The position numbers and the translations under genes were made by a program. A stretch of DNA of 64,000 nucleotides from Bacteroidales bacterium (GTDB lineage Bacteria; Bacteroidota; Bacteroidia; Bacteroidales; JAADGE01): the NCBI GenBank assembly GCA_021648725.1, contig JAKISF010000001.1, positions 62,001 to 126,000 of the forward strand, in the 5' to 3' direction. This document shows, piece after piece, positions 19,989 through 28,706 of the stretch. Position 1 is the first letter of the stretch. Each line of letters starts with the position of its first letter. The notes under the pieces were generated by a model, which saw only the letters and a program-made list of their open reading frames with translations, had not been told where the DNA came from and did not search any database.

Positions 19989-20579
19989 ATGAAAATCAAA
20001 CTAAAAGACAAGGAACTTGTTAAGAAGTTTATTGAAGGGGATAAGTCTGCACTTGAGGTATTAATAAAAAGACATAAAGAAAGAGTTTATACTTACATAT
20101 TCTTTATTGTTAAAAATGAGAAATTAGCCGAAGACATTTTTCAAGACACATTTATTAAGGTAATTAAATCTTTGAGAAAAGGTAAGTACAATGAACAAGG
20201 TGTTTTTGTTTCTTGGGTAATCAGGATTGCACATAATTTAACAATTGATTATTTCAGGAAAGATTCAAGAATGCCTACTTATTCTAATGATGTTAATTCT
20301 GAAATTGATATTTTTAATTCAAAAAGATTTTCGGAAGAAACTATTGAAGATGAAATGATTAAGAAACAGATTGCCGCTGATGTCAGAAATCTTGTTGAGG
20401 AATTACCTAACGAACAAAAAGAGGTAATTTTATTAAGACATTTTGGAAATTTGAGCTTCAGAGAAATAGCGGAACAAACAAACGTAAGTATAAATACAGC
20501 TCTCGGAAGAATGAGATACGCATTAATTAATTTAAGAAAACTTATAGAAGAAAAGAATTTGAATTTGTCTGTATTTTAA
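19989..20579 (+). CDS. ECF-type sigma-70 family RNA polymerase sigma factor
   Basis: 196 residues. Region 2 is at about 25-95, with the FQDTFIKVIKSLRKG and FVSWVIRIAHNLTIDYFRK blocks. Region 4 is at about 130-190, with LPNEQKEVILLRHF and the helix-turn-helix LSFREIAEQTNVSINTALGRMRYAL. Regions 1 and 3 are absent, as in ECF factors. No anti-sigma gene adjoins it: the next gene is an unrelated membrane protein behind a strong terminator. An unusually clear purine-rich GGAGAG at 19981-19986 precedes the ATG. Its regulon cannot be inferred. Confidence 0.9.
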   Translation: MKIKLKDKELVKKFIEGDKSALEVLIKRHKERVYTYIFFIVKNEKLAEDIFQDTFIKVIKSLRKGKYNEQGVFVSWVIRIAHNLTIDYFRKDSRMPTYSNDVNSEIDIFNSKRFSEETIEDEMIKKQIAADVRNLVEELPNEQKEVILLRHFGNLSFREIAEQTNVSINTALGRMRYALINLRKLIEEKNLNLSVF

Positions 20580-20598
20580 AAGTTAAACATTAACAATA

Positions 20599-20635
20599 AA
20601 ATAAAGAAGTTTGAGCTATTCGAACTTCTTTATTT
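20599..20635. terminator. Terminator hairpin after the sigma factor gene
   Basis: Arms 20599-20613 and 20621-20635 pair over 15 positions, with one G-U wobble, around a 7-base loop. The A-rich left end and T-rich right end make it terminator-like in both directions. It begins 20 bases after the sigma stop and separates it from the next gene. Confidence 0.75.
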
Positions 20636-20656
20636 GTTTAAGGACTAAAGTTAATC

Positions 20657-20688
20657 TTTGTATTAATAAATAATAAATGCTATTTTTG
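20657..20688 (+). promoter_or_regulatory. Bacteroidota-type promoter for the 20718 membrane-protein gene
   Basis: A TTTG at 20657-20660 is followed after 20 bases by TATTTTTG at 20681-20688. This matches the known Bacteroidota primary-sigma pattern TTTG-N19/20-TAnnTTTG. The predicted transcript start is about 20695, leaving a leader of about 23 bases before the ATG. Confidence 0.6.
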
Positions 20689-20717
20689 TTTTGATAATAA
20701 CAAAGAAACAATACTAA

Positions 20718-21419
20718 ATGAAACAATTTTCTGCAATACATTTTACTGTAATATCTCTAATTCTGTTGTCTTTGTTAATGCATTATGTATATTATTCAAG
20801 CACCGGCAGTTTAAATTCTCCTATTATAAAGTATGAATTTGTTAAAAGCGAAAAAGATGTGAAATCAATCTTTATGGAAAATAACGAGTTCAAAAAAGAT
20901 GTTATAGAAGGGGTTCATAATCAGAATCTTGTAGATTACGCATATATGCTTGCTTATACAGCATTATTATTTCTTGTTTTTATGAAAATATTGAAACATG
21001 AGAAAAAAATAATCTATAATATCGGAATAATATTTTCCTTTGCGGCAATCATCGGAGATGTAGTAGAGAATATACAACTTTTCAGAATTTCAGAACTGTT
21101 GGTTGCAAGATTAAATTTTACTTCAATAGTTGAAATATTGATTATTGCCACAAGAATAAAATGGTTAAGTTTAGCATTTGCATTATTTATACTTTCATTT
21201 TACTATTTTACTAAAGGTGTTACGGGAAAAATTTTTGCAGTTATTTCATCGTTACCTATTTTGGCTGCCGTTTTATCAGTTTTCATATATATAGAAAATC
21301 AAGAAATTTATTTCAGTTATATTATAATGTCGGGTTTCGTTGCTTTAATGATTTGGACATTTTTAAAAAAATCAAATAAATCATCTTTCTCTTTTTACAA
21401 TCAAAATAAAGAAGCATGA
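20718..21419 (+). CDS. Unknown polytopic membrane protein
   Basis: 233 residues that I do not recognise. Hydrophobic segments lie near 10-27, 74-92, 97-115, 135-160, 170-192 and 198-217, giving about six membrane helices. A 45-residue polar loop follows the first helix and contains the charged stretch KSEKDVKSIF. There is a conserved-looking DVVENIQ just after helix 3. No transport or enzyme motif is seen. It has its own promoter and is isolated by a terminator from the sigma factor gene. The 147-base gap after it shows nothing beyond AT-rich sequence. Confidence 0.6.
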   Translation: MKQFSAIHFTVISLILLSLLMHYVYYSSTGSLNSPIIKYEFVKSEKDVKSIFMENNEFKKDVIEGVHNQNLVDYAYMLAYTALLFLVFMKILKHEKKIIYNIGIIFSFAAIIGDVVENIQLFRISELLVARLNFTSIVEILIIATRIKWLSLAFALFILSFYYFTKGVTGKIFAVISSLPILAAVLSVFIYIENQEIYFSYIIMSGFVALMIWTFLKKSNKSSFSFYNQNKEA

Positions 21420-21566
21420 AACTAATGAATCTTGTATTTATCATCTGTTTTTTCTATTTTTACGCAAAAAATTTGTAGGATTTTAAAACGTCAACAGTTA
21501 TTCCATACAGTTTTAAATGCAAACAGTTGTTTAAATAACTAAAATTCACAACTTAAAAAGAAACTA

Positions 21567-23405
21567 ATGAAAAGAATAATAGGAATATTTATATTTCTTT
21601 CAATATTTGAACTGAGTTTTTCCCAAACCGAAATTAAAAAATCGGATGAAACAGCAATAATAAATAATCAAAAATATTATTTGCATAAAGTTGAAGCCGG
21701 TCAAACTTTATATTCAATTTGTAAAGCATATAATGTTTCTCAAAAAGATGTTGCAAAAGCCAATAACATACTTACCTCTTCAATAAAAATAGGACAAATA
21801 TTAAAAATGCCTATTGTTAATAAAGAAGAAAAAGATTCTCCTGATTTTATTTTCCATAAGGTTACGGCAGGAGAAACGCTATATGCTTTATCAAAAAAAT
21901 ATAATGTTTCGGTTGAAGATATTATTATGCACAATGTTGACGCAAAATATGGAATTAAAACCGATCAGGTTTTAAAAATTCCTAATATTAAAAAAGGAAA
22001 TTTCGATTATGAAGACGAAAATATTTATTATTATACGGTTGAAAAAGGTAATACATTATTTTCAATATCACAAAAATTCGGAATGCCGATAAGGCAAATA
22101 GTTCTTTTTAATCCTGAAACTAAAAACGGTTTAAAAGCCGGACAAACTTTAAAAATTCCGAAAACAAACTACGATATCTCTGAAAGGCTTCCGATAAATA
22201 ACGATACCGAAATTCAAATATATGAACATTTGTATTTTGAAGAAGAAGGTATAACTCCTTGCAACAAGTTTGTTTACAATAAAACAATGAGTTTTAATAT
22301 TGTTCTTTTATTGCCGCTTCATCTGGACAGAAATGTTTATTATATAAGCAATTACAAAGACGAAAAAGATAAAATGTTCTACAAAAACACTAAGGTTTTT
22401 TTTGAATTGTATGAAGGGATTTTATTGGCATTACAAACATTGAAAAAACAAGGACTTTCGATAAACCTTTCTGTATATGATACAAAAAATGACAGTAAAA
22501 CGGTTAATGATATAATGAAAAGTTTAAATTATAATGATGTTGACTTAATAATAGGACCTGTTTATTCTGCAAATGTTAAAATAGCAACTAATTATGCAAA
22601 AAACAATCGTATAAACCTAATTTCGCCTCTATCTCAAAATATTGATTTAATAAAAAATAATCCGTTTGTTTATCAAGTTGTTCCCTCAACGGAAATGCGA
22701 ATAAAAAAAACATCCGATATGTTCGGACGTATGCATGACACAAGTATTGTAATGATACATAACGGAACAGAAAAAGAAAAAAAACTAATTAATATTTATA
22801 AAAATAAGCTTGTTCAATCAAGCTCATTTCAAGAAACCACAAATGCCATAAGCCTTAAAACCGTAAATTATAATAAAGGCGGTGAAGAAACAATTGAAGA
22901 TGCACTGTCGGTAGGAGTTCAAAACGTAATAGTTATACCATCCGATGAAGAAGTTTTTATTACCCAAGTTGTTGATAAATTGAACTTATTGTCGGAAACT
23001 TACGATATAAAACTTGTGGGGTCTCCTAATTGGGAGTCATTTCAGAATATTAATTTAAAACATTTAAAAGATCTGTCATTTCACTATATTTCTCCGGTAT
23101 TTCGTAATTATTCAAATCCTGAGGTGAAAAAGTTTGTTGCGGAATACAGAACAACCTTTGAAACCGAGCCTTCAATTTATTCTTTTGAAGGCTATGATAT
23201 AATGTATTATTTTGCAAATGCTTTAAGAAAATACGGCAGACATTTTCAGTTTTGTTTATCGCCCGGTGATGCTATACCCGATAAGAACGGAATTGTATTT
23301 GATTTTGATTTTGTAAGAACAAATAAAAACGGCGGATTTGAAAATAACGGAATGTTTATATTAGAATATAGTGAGAATTTTCAAAAGCAAAAAACAACTT
23401 TTTGA
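21567..23405 (+). CDS. Triple LysM protein with periplasmic-binding-like C-terminal domain
   Basis: 612 residues. A signal peptide (1-20, ending SFSQ) directs it across the inner membrane. Three LysM domains lie at about 39-82, 96-138 and 155-198, each with the HKV-x-AG-x-TLY[SA] type opening and the closing QxLKxP. From about 240 to 605 the sequence resembles a type I periplasmic-binding fold (FNIVLLLPLHLDRN, DLIIGPVYSANVKIA, NLISPLSQN, SFEGYDIMYYFANAL). LysM binds peptidoglycan; the C-terminal half looks like an amino-acid/branched-chain ABC receptor, but no ABC permease genes are nearby. A wall-anchored sensor or scaffold is plausible. Exact role unknown. Confidence 0.78.
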   Translation: MKRIIGIFIFLSIFELSFSQTEIKKSDETAIINNQKYYLHKVEAGQTLYSICKAYNVSQKDVAKANNILTSSIKIGQILKMPIVNKEEKDSPDFIFHKVTAGETLYALSKKYNVSVEDIIMHNVDAKYGIKTDQVLKIPNIKKGNFDYEDENIYYYTVEKGNTLFSISQKFGMPIRQIVLFNPETKNGLKAGQTLKIPKTNYDISERLPINNDTEIQIYEHLYFEEEGITPCNKFVYNKTMSFNIVLLLPLHLDRNVYYISNYKDEKDKMFYKNTKVFFELYEGILLALQTLKKQGLSINLSVYDTKNDSKTVNDIMKSLNYNDVDLIIGPVYSANVKIATNYAKNNRINLISPLSQNIDLIKNNPFVYQVVPSTEMRIKKTSDMFGRMHDTSIVMIHNGTEKEKKLINIYKNKLVQSSSFQETTNAISLKTVNYNKGGEETIEDALSVGVQNVIVIPSDEEVFITQVVDKLNLLSETYDIKLVGSPNWESFQNINLKHLKDLSFHYISPVFRNYSNPEVKKFVAEYRTTFETEPSIYSFEGYDIMYYFANALRKYGRHFQFCLSPGDAIPDKNGIVFDFDFVRTNKNGGFENNGMFILEYSENFQKQKTTF

Positions 23406-23506
23406 CCGAAAGTATTTCAGGTGTTTTTAAAAACAAGAATGATTATTACAAGTATTATAAAATATTTATTATTTTTGATTAATTTATTCTTTTAAAAGAA
23501 CAACAA

Positions 23507-25156
23507 TTGAAAACAAAATTAAGATTAAAAATTCTGGTTAAACTCATACTCGGGTTCGGTATTATATTACTCTCTTTTTTAACAGCATACACATATATAT
23601 ATCTTATGTTAAAAGAGAACAGAGAGTTAACTACAAAGGTTAATAATGACATTGTTCCTTCAATGTCAACATTAAATAAATTTTCTTCAACAATATTTGA
23701 ATCTAAACATTTACTGAAAAATTGGGTACTGTTTGAAAAAAAGAGTAACACACCTAAAAAATTACGATTAATTAAAATAAACCAAAATATTTATATCGAT
23801 ACAAAATATGAATTGAAAAATTTATCACAAAATTGGGAGCAAAACGAACGCCAAAAGCTAAACCAAATATTCGATTTGACAGACAGTTGGTTTACACAAC
23901 AAAAAAATATAATGAAACGTTTAAACTCTCCCGAAAAATATGACGATACAGAATTCGATAAAAAATATTCTCATTATGTTCAAGAGGGTGAGCCTTTAAT
24001 GGACTTAGCTGATAATATTAAAACCCAAATAGATGAAATGTATTCAGCAAAAAAAGATGTTTTACTTTCTTATAATGTTAAGATGGAGAAATCATTTTTA
24101 GAATTTACAAACAGAATTATTGTTTCCGGCATAATTTTAATTATAATGGTTCTGCTTATTGCATTCTTATTTGTGAGGTCAATGTTGACTCCCTTAAATT
24201 ATATCAGAAAAGTTATTGCATCAATGTCTGCGGGAGAACTTCCTAAGAAAGAAGTGCTGACATCTACCGATGAGATAGGGCAAATGGGTAAAGCCCTTAA
24301 TAATTTAATATCTGGCTTAAAGCAAAAGGCTGAATTTGCAAAAGAGATTGAGTCCGGAAATTTTGAAGGTAAATTTGAAAAAAGCGGAAAAAGTGATGTG
24401 CTGGGAAACTCTTTATTAGCCATGAGAAACAGTTTGGCAGATGCAGCGAAACATGAGGCAATACGTAGGAAGGAAAATGAAGAACGAAGTTGGGTTACTC
24501 AAGGAATTTCTGAATTTAATGAAATTATAAGAGAACACAGCGGAACTAAAGAAGACTTTGGTTTAGTTGCAATAAATAAACTAACGAGATATACAGGTTC
24601 GCAAGTCGGAGGGCTTTATGTTTTAAATGAATCTGATGAAAACAACGTTTTTCTTGAACTTATTGCATTTTATGCTTATGACAGGCATAAGTTTTTTGAA
24701 CAAAAAATTCTTCCGGGTGAAAATTTAATAGGGCAATGTTATTTGGAAAAAGATACAATCTTTTTAACAGATATTCCGAAGTCTTATATAAAAATTTCTT
24801 CAGGCTTAGGGGAGGAAGATGCAAAAAGTGTTTTAATAGTTCCGCTTATTATTAACGAGAAAGTTTATGGTATAGTAGAACTTGCATCAATAAACGTGTT
24901 CGAAGCATATCAAATTGAATTTGTTGAAAAAGTAAGCGAAATTTTAGCTTCTACAATTTCTACAATTCAAATTAATCTACATACGAAACAACTTTTAGAA
25001 GAAACTCATGAAAAATCAGAAATTCTGGAACAACATGAAAAAGAAAGTATAAAAAATATTGAGCGATTAAATATTGAGTTGGAAGAAATGCGAATAGCTA
25101 ACAGCGAACTGAAACAAAAAAATAAAGAATTGCAAAACATTATAAATGAAAAGTAA
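23507..25156 (+). CDS. Membrane HAMP-GAF sensor-like protein without output domain
   Basis: 549 residues. Membrane helices lie at 11-34 and 204-224 around a helical periplasmic domain resembling four-helix-bundle chemoreceptor sensors. A HAMP domain follows at about 224-275, with conserved Pro229 and DEIGQMGKALN. A second HAMP-like unit spans 276-318 and a GAF domain about 333-490. The last 60 residues are coiled coil. There is no histidine kinase, GGDEF, SpoIIE or methyl-accepting domain, so it must signal through a partner. The only in-frame start before the first helix is TTG at 23507, since a stop lies 27 bases upstream. A bidirectional terminator follows. Confidence 0.75.
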   Translation: MKTKLRLKILVKLILGFGIILLSFLTAYTYIYLMLKENRELTTKVNNDIVPSMSTLNKFSSTIFESKHLLKNWVLFEKKSNTPKKLRLIKINQNIYIDTKYELKNLSQNWEQNERQKLNQIFDLTDSWFTQQKNIMKRLNSPEKYDDTEFDKKYSHYVQEGEPLMDLADNIKTQIDEMYSAKKDVLLSYNVKMEKSFLEFTNRIIVSGIILIIMVLLIAFLFVRSMLTPLNYIRKVIASMSAGELPKKEVLTSTDEIGQMGKALNNLISGLKQKAEFAKEIESGNFEGKFEKSGKSDVLGNSLLAMRNSLADAAKHEAIRRKENEERSWVTQGISEFNEIIREHSGTKEDFGLVAINKLTRYTGSQVGGLYVLNESDENNVFLELIAFYAYDRHKFFEQKILPGENLIGQCYLEKDTIFLTDIPKSYIKISSGLGEEDAKSVLIVPLIINEKVYGIVELASINVFEAYQIEFVEKVSEILASTISTIQINLHTKQLLEETHEKSEILEQHEKESIKNIERLNIELEEMRIANSELKQKNKELQNIINEK

Positions 25157-25166
25157 AGAATAATAA

Positions 25167-25198
25167 AAAAGGGCTTCTCATAAAATAGAAGCCCTTTT
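25167..25198. terminator. Bidirectional terminator between convergent genes
   Basis: Perfect 12-base arms at 25167-25178 and 25187-25198 with a GC-rich core (GGGCTTCT) and an 8-base loop. A-tract and T-tract flanks serve both strands. It lies between the HAMP-GAF stop (25156) and the fumC stop (25220). Confidence 0.85.
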
Positions 25199-25219
25199 AG
25201 CTGAGAATTTTTTCTTACT

Positions 25220-26617
25220 TTAACCCAAAGAACCAATCATTTTTGAAGGAACAACCCATTCATCAAATTGTTCATTCGTTACAAAACCCAGTTCTATTGC
25301 AGCTTTTCTTAAGGTTGTATTTTCTTTATGAGCCTTTTTTGCAATTTTTGCAGCTTTTTCATAACCTATTTTTGTGTTTAAAGCCGTAACCAACATCAAA
25401 GTATTTTCCAACTTATGTTTTATCTCAACATGGTTAGGCTCAATTCCTACGGCAAGATTATCATTAAAAGAAACACAAGCATCTCCGAGAAGTTTTGCAG
25501 ATTCTAAAAAATTATGAATCATAACAGGTTTAAACACATTAAGTTCAAAATGTCCCTGCATTCCGCCTACGGTAATTGCCGTATCATTTCCTATAACTTG
25601 AGCACAAACCATTGTAAGAGCTTCAACTTGTGTAGGATTAACTTTTCCCGGCATAATTGATGATCCCGGTTCATTCGAAGGTATAATTAATTCTCCTATT
25701 CCTCCTCTCGGTCCCGATGCCATAACCCTTATGTCATTCGCAATCTTCATCAAGCTTACTGCAAGTTGTTTTAAAGCTCCCGACGATTCAACAATTGCAT
25801 CATGTGCGGCAAGTCCTTCAAATTTATTTGTTCCGGTAATAAAAGGTAAACTCGTAAGCTCTGCAATCTTCTTTGCAACCAATACATCATAACCTTTCGG
25901 TGTGTTAAGCCCTGTGCCGACTGCTGTTCCGCCCAATGCAAGTTCGGTAAGGTGAGGAAGTGTATTTTTTAAAGCTTTTAATCCGTGGTCAATTTGCGAA
26001 ATATAACCTGAAAATTCTTGCCCTAAAGTTAAAGGTGTTGCATCCATCCAATGTGTACGACCGTTTTTAACAACATTTTTGAACTCTTTTGCTTTTTTAT
26101 CAAGCGTATTTCTTAATTTTTCAATACCGGGAATTGTATTTTCAATAAGCATTTTATATGCAGCAATGTGCATTGCGGTAGGAAATGTATCATTTGAAGA
26201 TTGAGATTTATTCACATCATCATTAGGATGAACAGGGCTCGTTCCTTCTCCGAGTTTTCCTCCGTTAATGACATGTGCTCTGTTTGAAACAACTTCATTA
26301 ACATTCATATTTGATTGAGTTCCCGAGCCGGTTTGCCAAATAACTAATGGAAATTGGTCATTTAAATCTCCCGCAATAATTTCATCACATACTTTCTCTA
26401 TAAGAACTTTTTTTTCTTCGGAAAGGACACCTAATTCACTATTTGCTTGTGCAGCAGCTTTTTTCAAATATCCGAAAGCATTAATTATTTCCTTCGGCAT
26501 TGAACCGGCATCACCTATTTTAAAATTTTCTCGAGAGCGTTGTGTTTGTGCTCCCCAATATTTGTCTGCGGGAACTTTTACTTCTCCCATTGTATCATGT
26601 TCAATTCTGTATTCCAT
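25220..26617 (-). CDS. fumC: Fumarate hydratase class II
   Basis: 465 residues, the normal class II length. The family signature [10 protein letters not shown] is at 318-327. The substrate-site blocks [14 protein letters not shown] (96-109) and [11 protein letters not shown] (140-150) are present, as is the catalytic-site [10 protein letters not shown] at 186-195. It interconverts fumarate and malate in the TCA cycle and needs no iron-sulfur cluster. The neighbouring sucD gene is also a TCA gene but has its own promoter and terminator, so the two are separate units. A -7-like TAATTTTG is present on the minus strand at 26666-26659 without a well-placed TTTG. Confidence 0.96.
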   Translation of the reverse strand: MEYRIEHDTMGEVKVPADKYWGAQTQRSRENFKIGDAGSMPKEIINAFGYLKKAAAQANSELGVLSEEKKVLIEKVCDEIIAGDLNDQFPLVIWQTGSGTQSNMNVNEVVSNRAHVINGGKLGEGTSPVHPNDDVNKSQSSNDTFPTAMHIAAYKMLIENTIPGIEKLRNTLDKKAKEFKNVVKNGRTHWMDATPLTLGQEFSGYISQIDHGLKALKNTLPHLTELALGGTAVGTGLNTPKGYDVLVAKKIAELTSLPFITGTNKFEGLAAHDAIVESSGALKQLAVSLMKIANDIRVMASGPRGGIGELIIPSNEPGSSIMPGKVNPTQVEALTMVCAQVIGNDTAITVGGMQGHFELNVFKPVMIHNFLESAKLLGDACVSFNDNLAVGIEPNHVEIKHKLENTLMLVTALNTKIGYEKAAKIAKKAHKENTTLRKAAIELGFVTNEQFDEWVVPSKMIGSLG

Positions 26618-26739
26618 AATTATTTTATTAATTGTTAAAAAATCTAAAATGAAAACATCAAAATTATAAAATATTATATAAGTTTGAATATGTCAAACAG
26701 CAGTTAGCTAAAAAAACTTAAGTCAATGAGAATTCAATA

Positions 26740-26774
26740 AAAAATCCCTGTAAAATATTATTACAAGGATTTTT
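26740..26774 (-). terminator. Terminator after sucD
   Basis: Arms 26740-26752 and 26762-26774 pair over 13 positions with one mismatch. The loop is 9 bases and both flanks are A/T tracts. It lies 45 bases past the sucD stop in the direction of transcription. Confidence 0.7.
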
Positions 26775-26819
26775 GTTTATTTTAAGCTAAATTATTGCTA
26801 AAAAATATTTAACCTGTTG

Positions 26820-27689
26820 TTATTTAAGAAGTTCTGCCATTTTTATTCCTATATCAGCAGGTGAGTCAACAACATGAACACCGCTTTCTCTTAAAATCTG
26901 TTTTTTAGCTTGAGCTGTATCGGCTTTTCCACCGATTATTGCTCCGGCATGTCCCATCCGTTTTCCTTTAGGTGCTGTTTCTCCGGCAATAAACCCTACA
27001 ACAGGCTTTGTTCCGTTTGTTTTTATCCATTCTGCTGCTTCTGCTTCCATATTTCCGCCTATTTCACCAATCATTACTATTCCTTTTGTTTCGGGGTCGG
27101 CTTCAAAAAGCTTTACGGCGTCTAAAGTAGAAGTTCCTATAATCGGGTCTCCTCCTATTCCTATCGCTGTTGTTTGCCCTAAGCCTACTTTTGTAATTTG
27201 ATCAACAGCTTCATAAGTTAATGTTCCTGATTTTGAAACAATACCAACCGAACCTTTTTTGAAGATAAAACCGGGCATAATACCGATTTTTGCTTCTTCT
27301 GCCGTGATAATTCCGGGACAATTAGGACCTATTAAAGTTGTATCCTTATCCGTAAGATATTCTTTAACTTTTACCATGTCAGAAGTAGGAATACCTTCTG
27401 TGATTGCAACAATAACCTTAATTCCGGCATTTGCAGCTTCCATAATTGCATCAGCTGCAAAAGCCGGCGGAACAAATATAATTGAAACATCGGCACCTGT
27501 CTCTTTAACGGCATCTTCTACAGTATTAAAAATAGGTTTATCTAATCTGAATTGTCCGCCTTTACCCGGTGTTACTCCGCCGACAACATTAGTCCCGTAT
27601 TCAATCATTTGTGTTGCATGAAAAGTTCCTTCGCTGCCTGTAAATCCCTGAACGATAACTTTTGATTTTTTATTTATTAAAACGCTCAT
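26820..27689 (-). CDS. sucD: Succinyl-CoA ligase alpha subunit
   Basis: 289 residues. The CoA-binding N-terminal domain starts with [22 protein letters not shown], and the ligase domain holds the phosphohistidine His247 in GHAGAII. SucD pairs with SucC to make ATP or GTP from succinyl-CoA in the TCA cycle. The sucC gene is not adjacent: upstream is the GNAT gene and downstream fumC. In many bacteria sucC and sucD are one operon, so the split is notable but not rare in Bacteroidota. A close match to the Bacteroidota promoter consensus lies upstream. Confidence 0.95.
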   Translation of the reverse strand: MSVLINKKSKVIVQGFTGSEGTFHATQMIEYGTNVVGGVTPGKGGQFRLDKPIFNTVEDAVKETGADVSIIFVPPAFAADAIMEAANAGIKVIVAITEGIPTSDMVKVKEYLTDKDTTLIGPNCPGIITAEEAKIGIMPGFIFKKGSVGIVSKSGTLTYEAVDQITKVGLGQTTAIGIGGDPIIGTSTLDAVKLFEADPETKGIVMIGEIGGNMEAEAAEWIKTNGTKPVVGFIAGETAPKGKRMGHAGAIIGGKADTAQAKKQILRESGVHVVDSPADIGIKMAELLK

Positions 27690-27726
27690 TTATAATTAGT
27701 TTTGATGTGTGTAATAATTAGATTGC

Positions 27727-27757
27727 CAAAAGTAATTTATTTATATGATTGTGCAAA
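27727..27757 (-). promoter_or_regulatory. Bacteroidota-type promoter of sucD
   Basis: On the minus strand TTTG (27757-27754) is followed after exactly 19 bases by TACTTTTG (27734-27727), a full match to TTTG-N19-TAnnTTTG. The predicted transcript start is about 27720, giving a leader of roughly 30 bases. It is the best promoter match in the window. Confidence 0.75.
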
Positions 27758-27804
27758 AAAAATAAGAATGTTTGAAAACAAGATATTTCTATATCCGGAT
27801 ATTT

Positions 27805-28326
27805 TCAATCAAAAATAAGTTGGAAAAATAAAACATCTTTAAATCCTTCTGATGTATTTAACCATTGTTCTTTTTTTCCTGTTTGTTTAAAGCCGGCTTT
27901 CTTAAATAAATTTACACTTGCAATATTGTCGGCACTGATATTACAATAAACTTGGGTTAGCCTTAAAATATGAATGCAATATTCTTTTAAAACAATTAAT
28001 GCATTTTCAGCAAATTTCTTTCTTTTTTCATTGTTAATTATGTTTATTCCTATTTCCGCACGAAGATGAATAGGGTCATAATTAAATAAATCAATCATTC
28101 CTACAACTTTTTTTTCAACAGTTGTTTCAATGATAAATCTTACTTGTTTTGCAGAAAAAATATCTTGAGTATTTTGTATATATTTTTCCAAAGTATGCTT
28201 AGAATAAGGGCTTACGATGTTGCTGATTTCCCATAAATCAATGTTGTTTTCAGTTTGATATAAAAAATCAATATCTTCTGTTTCTATACTTCTTAATCTA
28301 ATTGTCGAGTTTTCAAGTGTTTTCAT
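27805..28326 (-). CDS. GNAT family N-acetyltransferase
   Basis: 173 residues from the ATG at 28326; the frame stays open to 28449 but the extra 41 residues do not look like the family. The GNAT fold is recognisable: TIRLRSIETEDIDFLYQ at the start, an EIGINI strand near 110, and NISADNIASVNLFKKAGF near 145, typical of the RimJ/SpeG branch. In the acetyl-CoA loop the usual R-x-x-G-x-A reads KRKKFA, so the Gly is replaced by Lys. Substrate is unknown; protein N-termini or polyamines are the usual options. A TACATTTG on the minus strand at 28348-28341 suggests a very short leader. Confidence 0.75.
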   Translation of the reverse strand: MKTLENSTIRLRSIETEDIDFLYQTENNIDLWEISNIVSPYSKHTLEKYIQNTQDIFSAKQVRFIIETTVEKKVVGMIDLFNYDPIHLRAEIGINIINNEKRKKFAENALIVLKEYCIHILRLTQVYCNISADNIASVNLFKKAGFKQTGKKEQWLNTSEGFKDVLFFQLIFD

Positions 28327-28706
28327 AAAAAAAGTTTTTGCAAATGTAAAAAAATATCTATATTTCGGAGTTAAATGTTTTGCAAAATGTTTTCTTGAAA
28401 GGATCGTTTTTGTAAAGTATATATAACTAATTTTTAATGAGATATACATTAAAAAAAATGCTTTTTATTTTTATTTAATAAAAAGTATAAAATCGTGCAA
28501 CTATTTTAAGTCTTTAAAAGTCTTTAAGTTGTATTATTATATCTAAAAATATGACACCCAATAAACTATTTGCATAACTCTTTGTGCAATAAGCTGTTGA
28601 GAGTTTTTTGTTGAATTATTATTTGAAACATCCGTGAAATTATCTCTTAATTCTTAGAGAAGTTGTCGGAAGTTTTGTAAACATTATAAAATTAAAAAAT
28701 AAACAC
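28327..28706. other. 380-base intergenic region between the GNAT gene and the giant gene
   Basis: No gene is seen here. It must hold the divergent promoters for the GNAT gene and the 17-kb gene. Visible structure: a perfect AT-rich hairpin with 9-base arms at 28461-28469 and 28477-28485, and a perfect 10-base tandem direct repeat (AAGTCTTTAA twice) at 28508-28517 and 28518-28527. No full TTTG-N19-TAnnTTTG match was found on the + strand. It is the longest non-coding stretch in the window. Confidence 0.6.
28508..28527. repeat. Tandem 10-base direct repeat upstream of the giant gene
   Basis: AAGTCTTTAA occurs twice head to tail, 180 bases upstream of the giant gene's ATG. A one-turn spacing could suit a DNA-binding regulator, but in AT-rich DNA it could also arise by chance. 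Confidence 0.4.

Noticed and set aside
28327-28449. Longer N-terminus for the GNAT protein
   Set aside because: The 41 extra residues are basic/aromatic and not GNAT-like; the ATG at 28326 starts right before the first GNAT strand and a -7-like element lies within the extension.
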